Positions 1-11,723 of a stretch of DNA of 64,000 nt are shown in pieces. Below the pieces are notes generated by a model, which was not told the origin of the DNA, did not search any database, and was given only the letters and a program-made list of their open reading frames with translations. The translations under genes were made by a program, and so were the position numbers. Each line of letters begins with the position of its first letter. Positions within the stretch are counted from its first letter, which is position 1. The stretch comes from Botryotinia globosa (Eukaryota; Ascomycota; Leotiomycetes; Helotiales; Sclerotiniaceae), in assembly GCA_014898425.1 (NCBI GenBank), contig RCSZ01000010.1:1116001-1180000 (forward strand). The letters are read 5' to 3'.

Positions 1-1288
1 TTCAACACTTGAATCCGCAGAAGATCTCGAGTCGACTTGGAGCAATGATGATAAGAATCTAAGGTTTGTTGGTACCCAAATAGCTCTTGGGGCTATTCTT
101 TGTCGCGTTGGTGAGTAACTTGCATTGATTTCATCCGTCATACTTTTCATCTAGCATGCAGCTGACTAAATCTATTCAGTGAGCGGCGGTGGTGGTTGGG
201 GCGCTAAACAAGGCCTTTTATCCTTGGATCCTCAAATGTCATACGAAGATATTGTTTCGGCACCCTTTGAATACACTGATCAATCAATGGAGAAAGCACA
301 GGATTCGTCGCTAGGCAATCTCGCTCGACGGGGTGATCACATACAGTTCTTTACTATCAACCCCTCCAAGTTGAAGGAACCCGGACCTCCAATGGATATT
401 CCAGAATCGCCTGAAACTACTGACGCGAACTCCATCGTCGATGACAAGTTAGCAAGAAAAAGACTTCTTACACAAGAACCAGAAAAGACCGAGCTAAATC
501 TCCGCGACGCTACAGACCTGAGTTGGTCTAGCAGAACAACATTTGGAGCGGTTCCTAGTACAATCGACAAAATACCCAGCTATGACATCCAAGACTCCTC
601 AAATTCTTCCAACGAGACCTTACCTTTCTTGACCTTTCGCAAGGGTGAATTCGGCGCAGTATCAGAGTCAGGAATCTACCTCCATTCTTCTCATCAAAAA
701 CAAGTAAATGCAATATCACACGAACTCATCAACACGAAAATCGATATGCCGTATTCATATGTCTACCGTGATCAACCAGGAACGTCACCCAAGCAGACTG
801 AGGAATACAAAAAGAGGATGAATTCTCTCCTTGGAAGGTTCAGCTCCGATGCCAAAAACAACGAATCGCTATTCGAAATGACATCAAGATTTATCTTCAC
901 GACGGGCCGCGTTCCAACTAAAGCAGAACAAAAAGAACTACTGGAAAAGTGTAATATCAATCCGAGAATCGAAGCGGCGAAGAAGAGAGGAGGGCTTATT
1001 TACGCGCGCATGCTTGTTTGGGAGGTGGAAAAGGAAATGAAAAATATGATTCTGCAAGCTAGACTCCTATCGCAGGAAAATGGTATGGATGAAGCTTTTG
1101 AGAAGATTTTTCCCGACGCAGACGAACGCAATGTGATTAAGAAAAAGAGGGTCGGGCATACTAGGTGGCCGAAATTTGTAGGGGAGAAGGAAAGGAAAAA
1201 GGTTGAGGTGAGGAAAGTTAAGGCTTCTGCTACGGAGAAGAAATTTAGATTTCCGTATGTGAAGGGGAGTGAGGAATCGAAGGTTTGA
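1..1288 (+). CDS. Hypothetical protein, 3' part of gene (5' end outside window)
   Basis: Two exons are visible. Bases 2-110 are open in frame and end in a GTGAGT donor at 111; the intron runs to CAG at 179 and contains a CTGAC branch-like site near 161. Exon 2 covers 180-1288 (TGA). The junction codon is a split GTG, so the Gly-rich stretch VSGGGGWG around the junction is internal and not a start. The remaining protein is about 405 residues, hydrophilic, with Lys/Arg-rich segments in the last 120 residues and no obvious membrane segment. I do not recognise the family. The exon-intron boundary is well supported by phase; the function is unknown. Confidence 0.8.
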
Positions 1289-2495
1289 GGAGTGGCGTCG
1301 AGAAGACTGGTGTTCGTGCGCGGGAAATCATTACCTGCAAGTCCAAAACCCTCAAGGATGTGAGAAGGAGAGGGGGTTGATAAGTTGAGGAAGCCACCAA
1401 GATCATGAGGACACACTTGATATTTGACGCCAGTCGTGTATCATATGTAGCAAATGTATAGTCAGGCATATAAAATCAAAACTCAAATCCTGTACAATAC
1501 AACACAATACAACACAATACAATAAAAATGCAATAATCACCCCGCAGAGCACCAAGAAAATACCAGATAGTCAAAAAGAAAAACTTACATCTAGATGTGA
1601 TAAAAGCCGAGATTCAAATCAGGAGAATATGTTAATGCACATGTAACTTGTGATGTATATGTGTATATAACAGCCTGTATAAATCCACAAATATTGAATC
1701 TTCTACACTCGAACTTTTTTCTCTATTATCCTATATTCTCACTCTTGCTCGCTCTCCATTTCTATTTCTATCTCCATCTCCATTCCACTCCATTCCACTT
1801 CTTCTTATTTCCCATTCCTATATTACCCCCATACAATCAATCATCAAGCATCAAGCATCAAGCATCAAGCATCAAGCATCAAGCATCAAGCATCAAGCAT
1901 TCACACCCAATCCCATTCATCCCATTCAATCCAAATATATCCAAATATATCCAAATACATCCAAATACATCCAGAACTGCACACAACACACAACACTCGA
2001 CACACAATACACATCACCCCCCTTATAGTATTCATTCACAACATCAGGAATGCTAATTACCAATAAACGAGCCCACGACGTGAACATGTAGCGAATAAGG
2101 AAAATATAATCCTACAAACTGTATTTGGGGAATGGACTTATACAAGGGAAGTGAATGAAGAGGATACTCGAGTACATACCTAGCTATCGTAGGAATGATT
2201 ATGAGAGTACTCGCGTCAATAGGAGGCGAATATTCTAAACGAGGGCGCGAATATGTAGCTTGTCGAAAACACTTAGGAAAAGAAATGAGTAACCAAGAAT
2301 CCATTTTCACCCGATTCAAAAGTGCGAAGAAAATTAGATGTATTCGATCGAACATGTGTAGTACCAAATATGTATGCATTTATTGCTTTCATTCTATAAG
2401 GAAAGCCCAATATACTTGCTGGACAATCTATCCCACAAGCGATTCATAGCTAGAATTTGAATTTCTCCCTGCTCTTGTGTTGCACAACAAAAAAA
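1289..2495. other. Convergent intergenic stretch, no gene seen
   Basis: This is the 3'-to-3' space between the partial plus-strand gene and the minus-strand Yra1-like gene. It is AT-rich and contains a 10-bp AATACAACAC repeat near 1494-1524 and a 7-bp minisatellite (annotated separately). The short open frames here are made of the repeats and look non-coding. Confidence 0.6.
1841..1900. repeat. Heptamer minisatellite (ATCAAGC)n
   Basis: About eight perfect head-to-tail copies of the 7-bp unit ATCAAGC lie in the intergenic space. The unit differs by one base from the ATCAACC unit of the array at 48383-48530. Confidence 0.95.
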
Positions 2496-4006
2496 CTACT
2501 CAACCATTTCAATGTCATCCCCAGTTTGATTGTGCTCTGGAGCTGCAGCTGGAGCTTCATTTGAAGTGTCATTGACATTCTCTTCCTGTTTGGATCCATT
2601 TCCAAAGTAATCATCCATTTCGGCATCGAGCTCTTCTTGTGTTTTCTTCGGTCTGCTCTCTCTTGCAGGCCTTTCTCCCCCACGACCGGCATTACGATCT
2701 CCCCTTTCTCTCCTTGCACCAGGTCTGCGACCATCTCTTCCTCGACGTGGCAAAGGACTGCGCGAACGTCTCCTCCTGTCTAGTCGGTCTCCTCGGTCGC
2801 CCGGAACATATCGATCAACATTCTCAGGTGGTGGCTTGCTGACATCAGAATGCCTGATTGGAGGGGATAAAGAACGAGAACGAGGTAGAGTCATGCGATC
2901 GGCCAGGGAACGACCTGATCTCGATGGCTCGTATTGATTTCTACCCCCACGGCCTCTGGATGGACCATCCGGAACGGACCTCAAACGAATTGGTTGACCT
3001 AGAAAGTGTTAAAATGGTTATATCAAACATGAATATAGCTTTTACCATTGGCATTTGCTCCATCAAACTCCTCAATGGCTCTCTGCGCATCTCTTGGGTC
3101 CTCATAAGTTACATGAGCGACTCCATTCGAACGTCCAGCTCGGTCGTAATCGAGCTTCAAGAATGAAACACGACCAATGCGTTCGAAAAGACCCTAAAAC
3201 CATGCTTAATAACAAAAACCTTTCTGTTCCTTCTCATATCTCATACCTCCAATTCTTCTTCCGTCAAATCGTAGTGTACATTCTCGACTCTAACCTTTCC
3301 GCTGTTTCTACTTTTTGTTAGCATGCAACGCTGATCTAAAAAATATATATTGCATACACTGGTCTGTCTTCTTCGTAGTTGCGTCTTTCTGGACGATTCG
3401 AAGAACGGGCGTCTGAGATATCTGTGAGCTAGATGGTCGAGAAAGAACGGAAAGTGTGGAAGTGATGCGTACTTCGATCATCGTATTTGTCATGAACCCA
3501 TTCGCTACTACAGTCAGTTGATTCTGGATCTTTTGGAGGTTTGAGACTTACGAGTCTATGTTTCTAGAATCATCTCCTTGATATGGCTGCCAAAGGAGGA
3601 GGCGTGGGTTAGCTATATATTCTATTTACGTACTATCATGAACCGTCGAGGCGTCATGCACTGATTGAAGCAGCGATGCGATCTGAGAACATTCGGGAAG
3701 GAATTAAGTATCTGATGATTGAGGAGGTGTATGCACCTAGAGCGGTGAAATGTTAGCGAATGGACTCGAGACTCGAGGACTGTCGGAGAGTTAAAGAACA
3801 GATTCTTACCTTTCTTACGCCGTCACGAGGGTAATCATTGCGGTTGTTTCTGCGGCCTTGTCGACCTCGATTTCCACCATTTCTCTGCTGCTTGAAGATA
3901 TCAGTGCTATGTCGTGTTGTAAGGCTGAGACAACATGTTCGAGGCGTCGGGTCTTGACAGGGCTTACCTGGCGATCACCACTAATTTCATCAAGGCTTTG
4001 ATCCAT
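2496..4006 (-). CDS. Yra1/Mlo3/ALY-type mRNA export RNA-binding protein
   Basis: Eight exons on the minus strand, all joined in phase: 4006-3968, 3890-3810, 3586-3552, 3507-3473, 3421-3358, 3307-3247, 3193-3046 and 2998-2496 (321 aa). The N-terminus MDQSLDEISG matches the N-terminal UAP56-binding motif of ALY/REF proteins. A Gly/Arg/Asn-rich stretch follows (residues 14-33), then one RRM (about 88-158, with KVRVENVHYDLTEEELEGLF and GVAHVTYED), an RS/RGG-rich tail, and a C-terminal LDAEMDDYFGNG motif typical of the second UAP56-binding site. In this family the protein binds nuclear mRNA and hands it from Sub2/UAP56 to the Mex67 export receptor. Two exons are only 35 nt long. The gene shares a 293-bp upstream region with the divergent dehydrogenase-like gene. 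Family assignment is secure; symbol withheld because yeast and fission-yeast names differ. Confidence 0.93.
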
Positions 4007-4299
4007 TGTCAAATTATCGGAACGAATTTAAACTGAAAAAGGGCGGTTTGTTGAATATATTAGCTTGTTTGAGGTGAATAACTCTCACGTACAATGCACA
4101 ATACATTCAAGGATTCTCCAATACGTCAACTTTTGTGAGTCGCGACGAGGACTCGACAAATGGTCTGTGCACGCGGATCATGTGACAATTCACATGCATT
4201 GCATTCCAGCACTGCAACCAACCGCTGTTCCTCTCGGAAATCGCAAACTTGCAATTAATGCAATCCAGTCCCTCTTCTTCTTGATTCAAGTCTTTCAAA
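4007..4299. promoter_or_regulatory. Shared divergent 5' region
   Basis: A 293-bp interval separates the start codons of the Yra1-like gene (-) and the 6PGDH-like gene (+), so it must hold both promoters and leaders. No clear TATA box was seen. Confidence 0.5.
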
Positions 4300-5673
4300 A
4301 TGTCACCGCTTGCTACTGTCGGTATCATCTCCATTGGAGAAATGGGTATGGGTGTTGCAAAGTTGCTCATTGCCCATAATTATCGAGTTGTGACGAATAT
4401 TGAGGGTCGAAGGTTGGTTGTGTTATTTTCTACGACTTATTCTATCCAGTAACTGTTTAAAGTGGTTGTAGTTCCCATGGAAAACCCATCATCAAACTGG
4501 CTCTGATTTCGAAAGAATAGACCATTTCGGCTTGAGAGATGAACATCTCAAGTACTGTGAACTGTCATGTTTGGAATGAAATTGGGAGGATATTCGTGAT
4601 GGATGAGCCATTCTATCATCCGTTTTAAAAGTAGTAAGATGAGAAGCTAATATGCCTCTTAAATCATCAAAGTTGATGATTGCAAATATATACTCATGAA
4701 AATCTTCATTACTGTATCGTTATTCTACATTGAACTCACCTTCTTTCCACTCAGCCAATATACCCATGATCGCGCTCAAAAATCCAAAATCGAACTTCTA
4801 CCTACAGATGCATCCCTAATTTCACAGTCGGACTACATTCTCTCGATTGTTCCACCCCGTGATGCACTATCACTAGCAACTCGGATTACTACCGCCTTTA
4901 ACTCGCTCTCTCCACCAAAATCCTCTCCTCTCTATTATCTCGATCTAAATGCCATAGCTCCTGCTACAGCTCGCTCAGTCGCTTCTCATATTAGTACCGC
5001 ATCACCATCTATCAAATTCATCGATGGAGGAATCATTGGCGGTGCACCTAAACTCAAGAACGACACCACCACTCCTAATACCACGGCATCTATAGATCCA
5101 GACCTAGAGCATGCTTGGAGCCGTCCTTCGATCCCCATCTCCGGACCTCATGAACTTTCCAAAGCTCCTGTATCTGGTGCACATTTAGCAGATCTTTTGA
5201 ATACCAATTATCTCGGCGAAGAAATTGGCAAGGCATCGGGTCTTAAATGCTGCTTCGCTAGTACGACGAAAGGATTCACCGCCCTATGCATTCAAGCGTT
5301 CACATCCGCTCAAAGGCTGGGCGTCTTAGGAGAATTGGAGAAAGAGATGAGCGAAAGAGTACCTGGTTTATGGAAATCGGTAAATGGAGGAATCACAGGG
5401 ATGCCTCCAAAAGCCTATAGATGGGTAAGAGAAATGGAGGAAATCGGAATATGTCACGGGGAAACAGGATTCTCAGGCGGAGAGTCCACCGATGGGAAAG
5501 GAGATAATGGAAAAGGTATCTTTGGAGAAATTGCCGATGTTTACCGAACTGTCGCAGATGAAACAGTTCTCGGAGAGGAAAAAACCGAAAAGAGAAAAAG
5601 AGGAAAAACTGTAGAAGATGTGGCTCAATGTATGACCGAGGGTCTCGCAAGTAAGAGAGCAAAGAAGGAATAG
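4300..5673 (+). CDS. 6-phosphogluconate dehydrogenase-like NAD(P)-binding protein with DUF1932 domain
   Basis: Two exons, 4300-4412 and 4755-5673, joined in phase at a split AG|C codon (343 aa). The intron is 342 nt, long for this window, with GTTGGT donor and TCAG acceptor. Exon 1 encodes a Rossmann beta-alpha-beta start with the glycine motif GIISIGEMGMG, as in the beta-hydroxyacid/6-phosphogluconate dehydrogenase superfamily. The middle (DGGIIGGAP) resembles the substrate-binding region of that superfamily. The C-terminal third, around GLKCCFASTTKGFTALCIQA, matches the DUF1932 domain usually paired with this fold in fungi and bacteria. The protein ends in a Lys-rich tail. The substrate cannot be read from sequence; an oxidoreductase role is inference from the fold. 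Confidence 0.88.
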
Positions 5674-6754
5674 ATTCATTTACTCCTATTGCGAACTTTA
5701 CTTCTTACGACTTGGGTTCGGTTTCATTTCGTCTCATTCCGTGCATTCTATTTGCAGAGTAAGATTTAGAGTGTGAAGGAATGAACGGCACATAGATAGA
5801 ATATTGGAAGGGATTACAATCCTTCGTGAAAATCCATCGATACAACGTTAGATGATAAGTAAAGTAAGGTACCCATACATAGCTGATCGCAGACAAATGT
5901 AATTATACTAAATATGAATATCCTACTCATGTTGATTCAAAATGATACATTAGTTAGTCATAGGAGCAAAGGGACTGGAAAAGGAAATATACATAGATGA
6001 TGCATGTAAAAGTTTCAAGTATGAATCATAATTCGCTATCGCTTTCGTTCATTCCGCAAGAGTCAGTAATGTACGGACATTTCATTAACATCCTCACTTC
6101 TCGGCAAAGTCCATATCTTAGGGATATGAAATATCGGGTCGAGCATCGGGGTATTGTGTTAGTACATGAAATATGGGCTTGTTTTCATGCTGTCTTGTGT
6201 GTTTTTCTCATTATAATAGTTGGCATGAGTAGGAGGATCAGAGAATGTGGAATTATCGGATTGGTATAGTTCATATCTTTGAGTAGGTATATACATGATG
6301 AATATTATGTCATTATATCATTATTATATACGAAAATATTTACTCCTACATGGCTACACTACGATCTAATCCATATCCATCGTGTCTCTCCTACAATTCA
6401 ATTCAATCCACAGCATCCCATTCATCACCCCCCAATTCCTCATTTCCATAAACAGATATCGATCGTAGATACAAAGACTTTGGATACCTAGGTATATGAT
6501 AGTAATAATACAAGAAACAAAAGAAAGTAAAGAAAGTAAAGAAAAGAAAAACCACACAACCTCCACTCCAGACAATCCAGAACTTTTCGCTCGCTCGCTG
6601 AGCGCTATAGTATGATCTCATTATCCTGTTTTGTAGCTACAAACCCTCCTCTGCAACATAGGAATATAAAAGATGAACCCCTCTTCTCCTTTCCCCAAAC
6701 CTCCAACCGTCGTAAGATGGAATATTTTAAATAACCACCACTTTACAAGCCCAC
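5674..6754. other. Convergent intergenic stretch, no gene seen
   Basis: AT-rich space between the 3' ends of the dehydrogenase-like gene and the large GPI protein gene. Short open frames on both strands lack codon structure or partners that could be spliced. An AAAG-rich run lies near 6518-6550. Confidence 0.55.
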
Positions 6755-9700
6755 TCATATCAACAACCCCAAAAGTACAAAAGAAACCTGTAAATACAGT
6801 AATCCCCACCCTCCAAGACTCATCCTCACACCCGCACTCTTCTTCTTCGCCGTCTCTGTTGCTCCTCCAGCACCCACAGTCATAGTCCCTACGACCACAA
6901 TGCCTGTTCCTCCCGCAGCCAAACTTAATATATCTCCACCCTCCGTCACTGTTCCTCCAGCCGTAAGCGTTTGTCCCCCAATGACCAAGCTGTTCAACGG
7001 AACTACACTTTGCAAAGAAGCAGTACTTGTTACAAACCCACTATTTGCATTGACCACCACCGCATTTCCAGTAGGTGATAAAGAAACAGTAGATCCATCG
7101 ACTGTAATAACTGAGCCAGGTTTCAGGGTTTGACTACCAATTACAACTCCAGAGGCGGAATTTTTAGTAAAGGTCGAAGATCCAATTACCACGACGTTTG
7201 AAGGAAGAGAGGTAGTACTGCTAGGAGGAAGAGTAATAATAGTACTTCCCTGCGTAATCGCACCTCCAGGAGTCAAAGTGGCGCTTCCAATGACGAAATT
7301 TGATTTAGTGAAATCGGCTGTTACACTAGATGTTCCAACGACAACGACACCAGGGAGCGGTTCAGTGGTAGTTGACAGAACGGCCTTGGCACCATTGGAT
7401 GGAGTGGGCGTGGGCGTAGTGCTTGTGGTTACGCCATTGATGATGACTGCAGAGCCGGATGGAGCGATGGAGATACGTTCACCACTTACCGTGGCTTCGG
7501 AATCGGGTTTTATGGTTTGTGACCCGACTACGAAGTTAGAGCTTCCTTGACTGAGAGTTAGAGAATTGAATACAACGGGAGCGATAGTGGTTTGGCCCGG
7601 TGAAGGCTTGATAGTTGTTGGAGTTATAGTCGGGCTGGAAATTGCAGTGTTCACATCGGGATTGGTCTTTACGCTGGTGGGTGATACTTGGATGCTGGAA
7701 ATAATAGAAGCGGTGTCGGATGCCAAAGGTAATTTTCCTGTCCCGCCCGTTTGAATTCCAGGATTGCTAGCTACGGGCTGGGTGCCGATGGCATCACTCG
7801 TTCCAGTGGTTGAGAGGGCTGTACTTTTGTCACTAGGTAGTCCAACTGGGATTCCAATAGCAGGAGTAGTAGTTCCAGTAGTTCTAGTAGATGAGGGTGG
7901 AGATGCAAGACTTCCAGTTGCAGTGCTAGTTGGATTGCTTATTGGAGTTGTATCTGCTGGCTTTTTTCCAGGAACAGATACAGGGTTTGCAGAAACAGAT
8001 GGAGTTGCCGTCGTTCCAGAAGCTGTAGATACTAGTGGGGATGATGTGTTTGTAGTATTATCAGTTGGTTTAGTTCCAGGAATAGATACTGGATTTGTTG
8101 TTACCGGTGGTGATATATTGCTTGTTGTACCTGGTAGCGGTACACTGCTCGTTGTTCCAACCGAATTAGATACAAGCGGTGATGCAATTGATGGAGAAAT
8201 TGTTGATCCTGTTGGTGCCACATTGGTCGCAGTATCAGTTGGTTTTGTTTCGGGTACAGACACGGGATTTGAAGTTGCTTGTGGAGTTGAGATAGCTTTG
8301 GCAGTTTCAGTTTGAGCTTTAGTAGTCGGCAATGTTATTGGGGCAATATTTGAAGTATCTCCTCCGCCATTACTAGTATTTGAAGTCACAGGATTACTCG
8401 TAGGTGAAATTGGCGAATCGGGCAACTTTGTGGTTGTTGGATTTGAAGTGGTTGCATCAGGTAACTTGGTGGTTCCTACATTAGTAGCAGGAGAGTCAGA
8501 TGACTTCGTCGCAGCTGGTACGACCGGTGTGCTACTTGCTGAGATTGAGGTAAGAGGATCGGGCAATTTAGTGGTTACCGGATTTGAAGTAGGAGCGTCA
8601 GGTGATTTGCTCGTAGCTGGGTTAGAAGTGATAGGAACTGCAATGGATCCAGGAACTGTAGAACCTGATGGTGGTATATTGGTTGCAGTATCAGCCGGCT
8701 TAGTCCCTGACACGGACACAGGATTTGTTGGGTTACTGGCTGCAGGAATTGATGGAGATGTATCCGGAGACTTGCTAATTGGACTGGAAGTAATTGGACT
8801 GGAAGTAATTGGACTGGAAGTAATTGGACTGGAAGTAATTGGACTGGAAGTAATTGGACTGGAAGTAATTGAACTGGGAGTAATTGAACTGGGAGTAATT
8901 GGATTGGAAGTCGCTGGGTTGGAAGTGGCAGAAGTACCATCAGATGTCTTACTAGTGGTTTCAGCCAATTTTGAAGCAGCAGAAACACTCTTCGAGACTA
9001 TGATACTAGTAGGTGAAACAGAACCTGGTGTCTTCGAAGTGGAAAAGAATGAATCAAGGGTGATAGTATGTGGGCATAGTGGTAAGACTTGATCGGCAAC
9101 CGAGAGGGTTGCCGTACAACCTGAAATAACACTCGTGTTCATTTCTGTTGATGATAGCTTAGAGAAAGACGTTTGAGTGGATGTGGTTTTCGTGCTTGAT
9201 TCTCCTTGTGTCGACGCAGATGTCTTTGAGGAATGTGACTTCGATGATTCTGATCTAGTACTTTGGCTTGAAGTCTGAACCTTACTTGTAGGTAATGTAG
9301 TAAGTTCTGTTACTTCCTTTGCCGTCCCTGTCTTCGAAGTAATCTCTGAAGTTGAAAGCTTTGTTGTATGAAAAGTCGTCGATTGCTTATCAGATAACGA
9401 TTTGATAGACGCGAGAGACGAGTTCGAGGTCTTGGGGTTTTCACTTGTAGTAGAAGAAGTATCACCGGCAGTCTTACCGGGTAATGAAGAGGATATATGG
9501 GAAGCTCCTTCAGTTGTTTTTGTAGTCTCAGTCTTTTCTGATCGATTGGAGGAGGCAGTGCTACTTGAATGAACTTCCGAGGTCTTAATCGATGTAGATA
9601 CTCCCTCTACTGAACTGCTATGCTTTGGAGTTTCACTGGCTGATGATTTGACACTTGTTGTAGCAGTTTCAAGTGCTCGTGTAGAGGTGCTCAATTTCTC

Positions 9701-11723
9701 GCTGGTACTTGCAAGCTTTGTACTTTGAGAAGTAGTTTCCGGTTTTCCTGTAGTAGAAATCTCGGCAGTTTTGCTCGTAATTTTTGTTTCCGATGTACTA
9801 CTTTGTCCTTGTAAACCCGAGCTATGAGATGTAGTCTGTGACTGTTTAATTGTTGACGAAGAGAGTGATTGTACAGTCGATGTTGTAGCGTCGGGAATTG
9901 GGCTGTGGGTACTCGACTGCTTTCCCGAAGATGACTCTTGAGTGGTTTGAGTAGGAGTAGTCTGAGTTTTAGTCTTTGAAGACACTACAGTTGGTTGAGC
10001 TACAATAGTGGATTTTAATTCTTCAGTCGATTGATTTTGAGTTTGAGTCGGTACCCCAAACGCTTTCGAGGTTGAGAGGCCTAGAACTGATGAAGCTGAT
10101 GAAGCCGATTTGCTTATTTCTGATTTGCTTTCTTGTGTTATTCGAGCAGAAGACGTTTTTGAACTTGGAGAAGTTGAGAAAACTGATGAATGTACTGAGA
10201 GGGATAGGCTTGACTCCGATTTGCTCTCACGTATTGTCTGAATGGATGATCCAGATGTTTCAGAGGTCAAGACTGCAGTCGTAGTAGGTACTTGCGCAGA
10301 AGACGTTAAACTGAATTCCAATTTGACTTCGGGTGTTGTTTGACCAGAGGAAGGCCCAGGTGTCTTGGACGTCAAGATGTTTGACGATACCTTTGAAGGC
10401 TCCGAGCCAATCTCCGACTTTGACTCACGTGTCGATTGGACAGAAGTCTCAGACGCTCTCAAAAGAGAGTTAGATGTAGAATTTATTGAAGGTTGGGTCA
10501 AACTAGCGTCAGACTTGGACTCATGTGTCAACTGAAGAGAAGATTCGGATGTTTTTGACGTCAATGTCCCCGGTGATCCACTGGCAGATACCAAATTAGC
10601 ATCAGAGCTAGATTTTGAATTTGGAACAGTAGAAGCTGGAACAGTTGGCTGGGAGACTATTGTTCCAGAAGAGGATATCGAGAACACAGTCGTAGATGAA
10701 GCAGAATTGGAAGTCCTGGATGCGATAGACTCGCTCTTGGTGGTAGAAATCAGATTTGAGGATAAGGAATCGGTAGACTTGGAAGTACTAGAAATAATTG
10801 AAAGCTCAGACTTTGATATATCAGTATGCGCCGACGAGGCAGATGAGCTGATAGTTTTTGAAGATGCAAGGAATTTTGTCGATTCAGCTGACGGTACTGT
10901 CAGTGTGAAAGCTTTTGTCGTTGTCGTGCCACCAGATAAAGTCGACGAAGAAAGTGGTTTCGATGATAACTCAGATATCTTTGATAATGAAGATTCACCC
11001 ACAACACTTGAATGCAACCCAGTGGGTGTGGGAGAGATACTTGAGGGCTGGGTTGGATTACTAAGTGTTTTTGATGTCACTAAACTTATTGGCTCAGTTG
11101 ACTTTGAGGTGACGGTACTAGAAGCGATAGCAGTATTTGAAGATTTATCGGAAGCTTCAACGGGAGTTTTCGAAAACTGGAATGATAAGGAGGCTGAGTG
11201 GGAACTAGTAGGACTAGACTTAAGATCTGTGTTGGAGGTTATAGTGTGTACCGATTCTTTCAATACGGATGACTGGGCCGAGGTTTTAATGGTAGCCTTT
11301 TCGGGAGCAGATTCCTCAACGACAGCTTTATTAGTAGATGGAAGCGATGTGGGTGTATGAACGATAGTGACAGTGGTAGGACAAGCTTCTCTTGCAGCTA
11401 GTAAGGGCTGGCCACTTGTTAAAGTGACTGTTGCCGTACAAGAGATAGACAATGTACTAGATGAAATGAGTGTGGTGGTCGGAGACCCTTTTGATATTAT
11501 GGTAGAAGAAGTTGTATGCGACGATGATGTTCCATTAGTAAACCTTCGAACTACATCATCTAGGAGTAAAGAACGTATCAGCAGATGTAACACTTAACGC
11601 CACAAGATGAACCAATCCCACAAACCAATATTGACTAGTCTTACCTTGGTCTAGTTTAGGAAAAGCGGTTACTGGATCTAGAAGCGACAGGGTGCCTAGA
11701 AGAAGAACTGGCAAAACTTTCAT
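6755..11723 (-). CDS. Ser/Thr-rich GPI-anchored adhesin-like cell-wall protein
   Basis: Two exons, 11723-11645 and 11592-6755 (1638 aa). Exon 1 encodes a signal peptide, MKVLPVLLLGTLSLLDPVTA; the junction is a split G|TG codon. After a short Cys-containing segment comes more than 1200 residues of Ser/Thr/Pro-rich, mucin-like sequence expected to be heavily O-mannosylated. It contains a run of 5-residue TSSPI repeats (DNA about 8774-8935). The C-terminal 350 residues hold at least four copies of a module of the form VIGSQTLxPGGxITVxGxxISL, a repeat frequent in fungal surface proteins. The end (KKKSAGVRMSLGGWG then a hydrophobic tail) fits a GPI-attachment signal. A role in adhesion or wall structure is inferred from architecture. 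Long antisense open frames exist but follow from Ser/Thr codon bias. Confidence 0.9.
8774..8935 (-). repeat. 15-bp coding tandem repeat (TSSPI units)
   Basis: On the plus strand the unit is GGACTGGAAGTAATT, repeated almost perfectly six times, with degenerate flanking copies. On the coding strand it gives the pentapeptide TSSPI, flanked by variants SITPS and TSNPA. Near-identity of DNA copies points to recent expansion, so copy number probably varies among strains. Confidence 0.93.

Noticed and set aside
8430..9092. Long plus-strand open frame (220 codons) antisense to the GPI protein
   Set aside because: It is created by the reverse complement of Ser/Thr codons and repeats; the sense frame has a signal peptide, intron and GPI signal.
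10707..11360. Acidic plus-strand frame of 217 codons
   Set aside because: Same cause: antisense of Ser/Thr-rich coding sequence, with no start context or partner exons.
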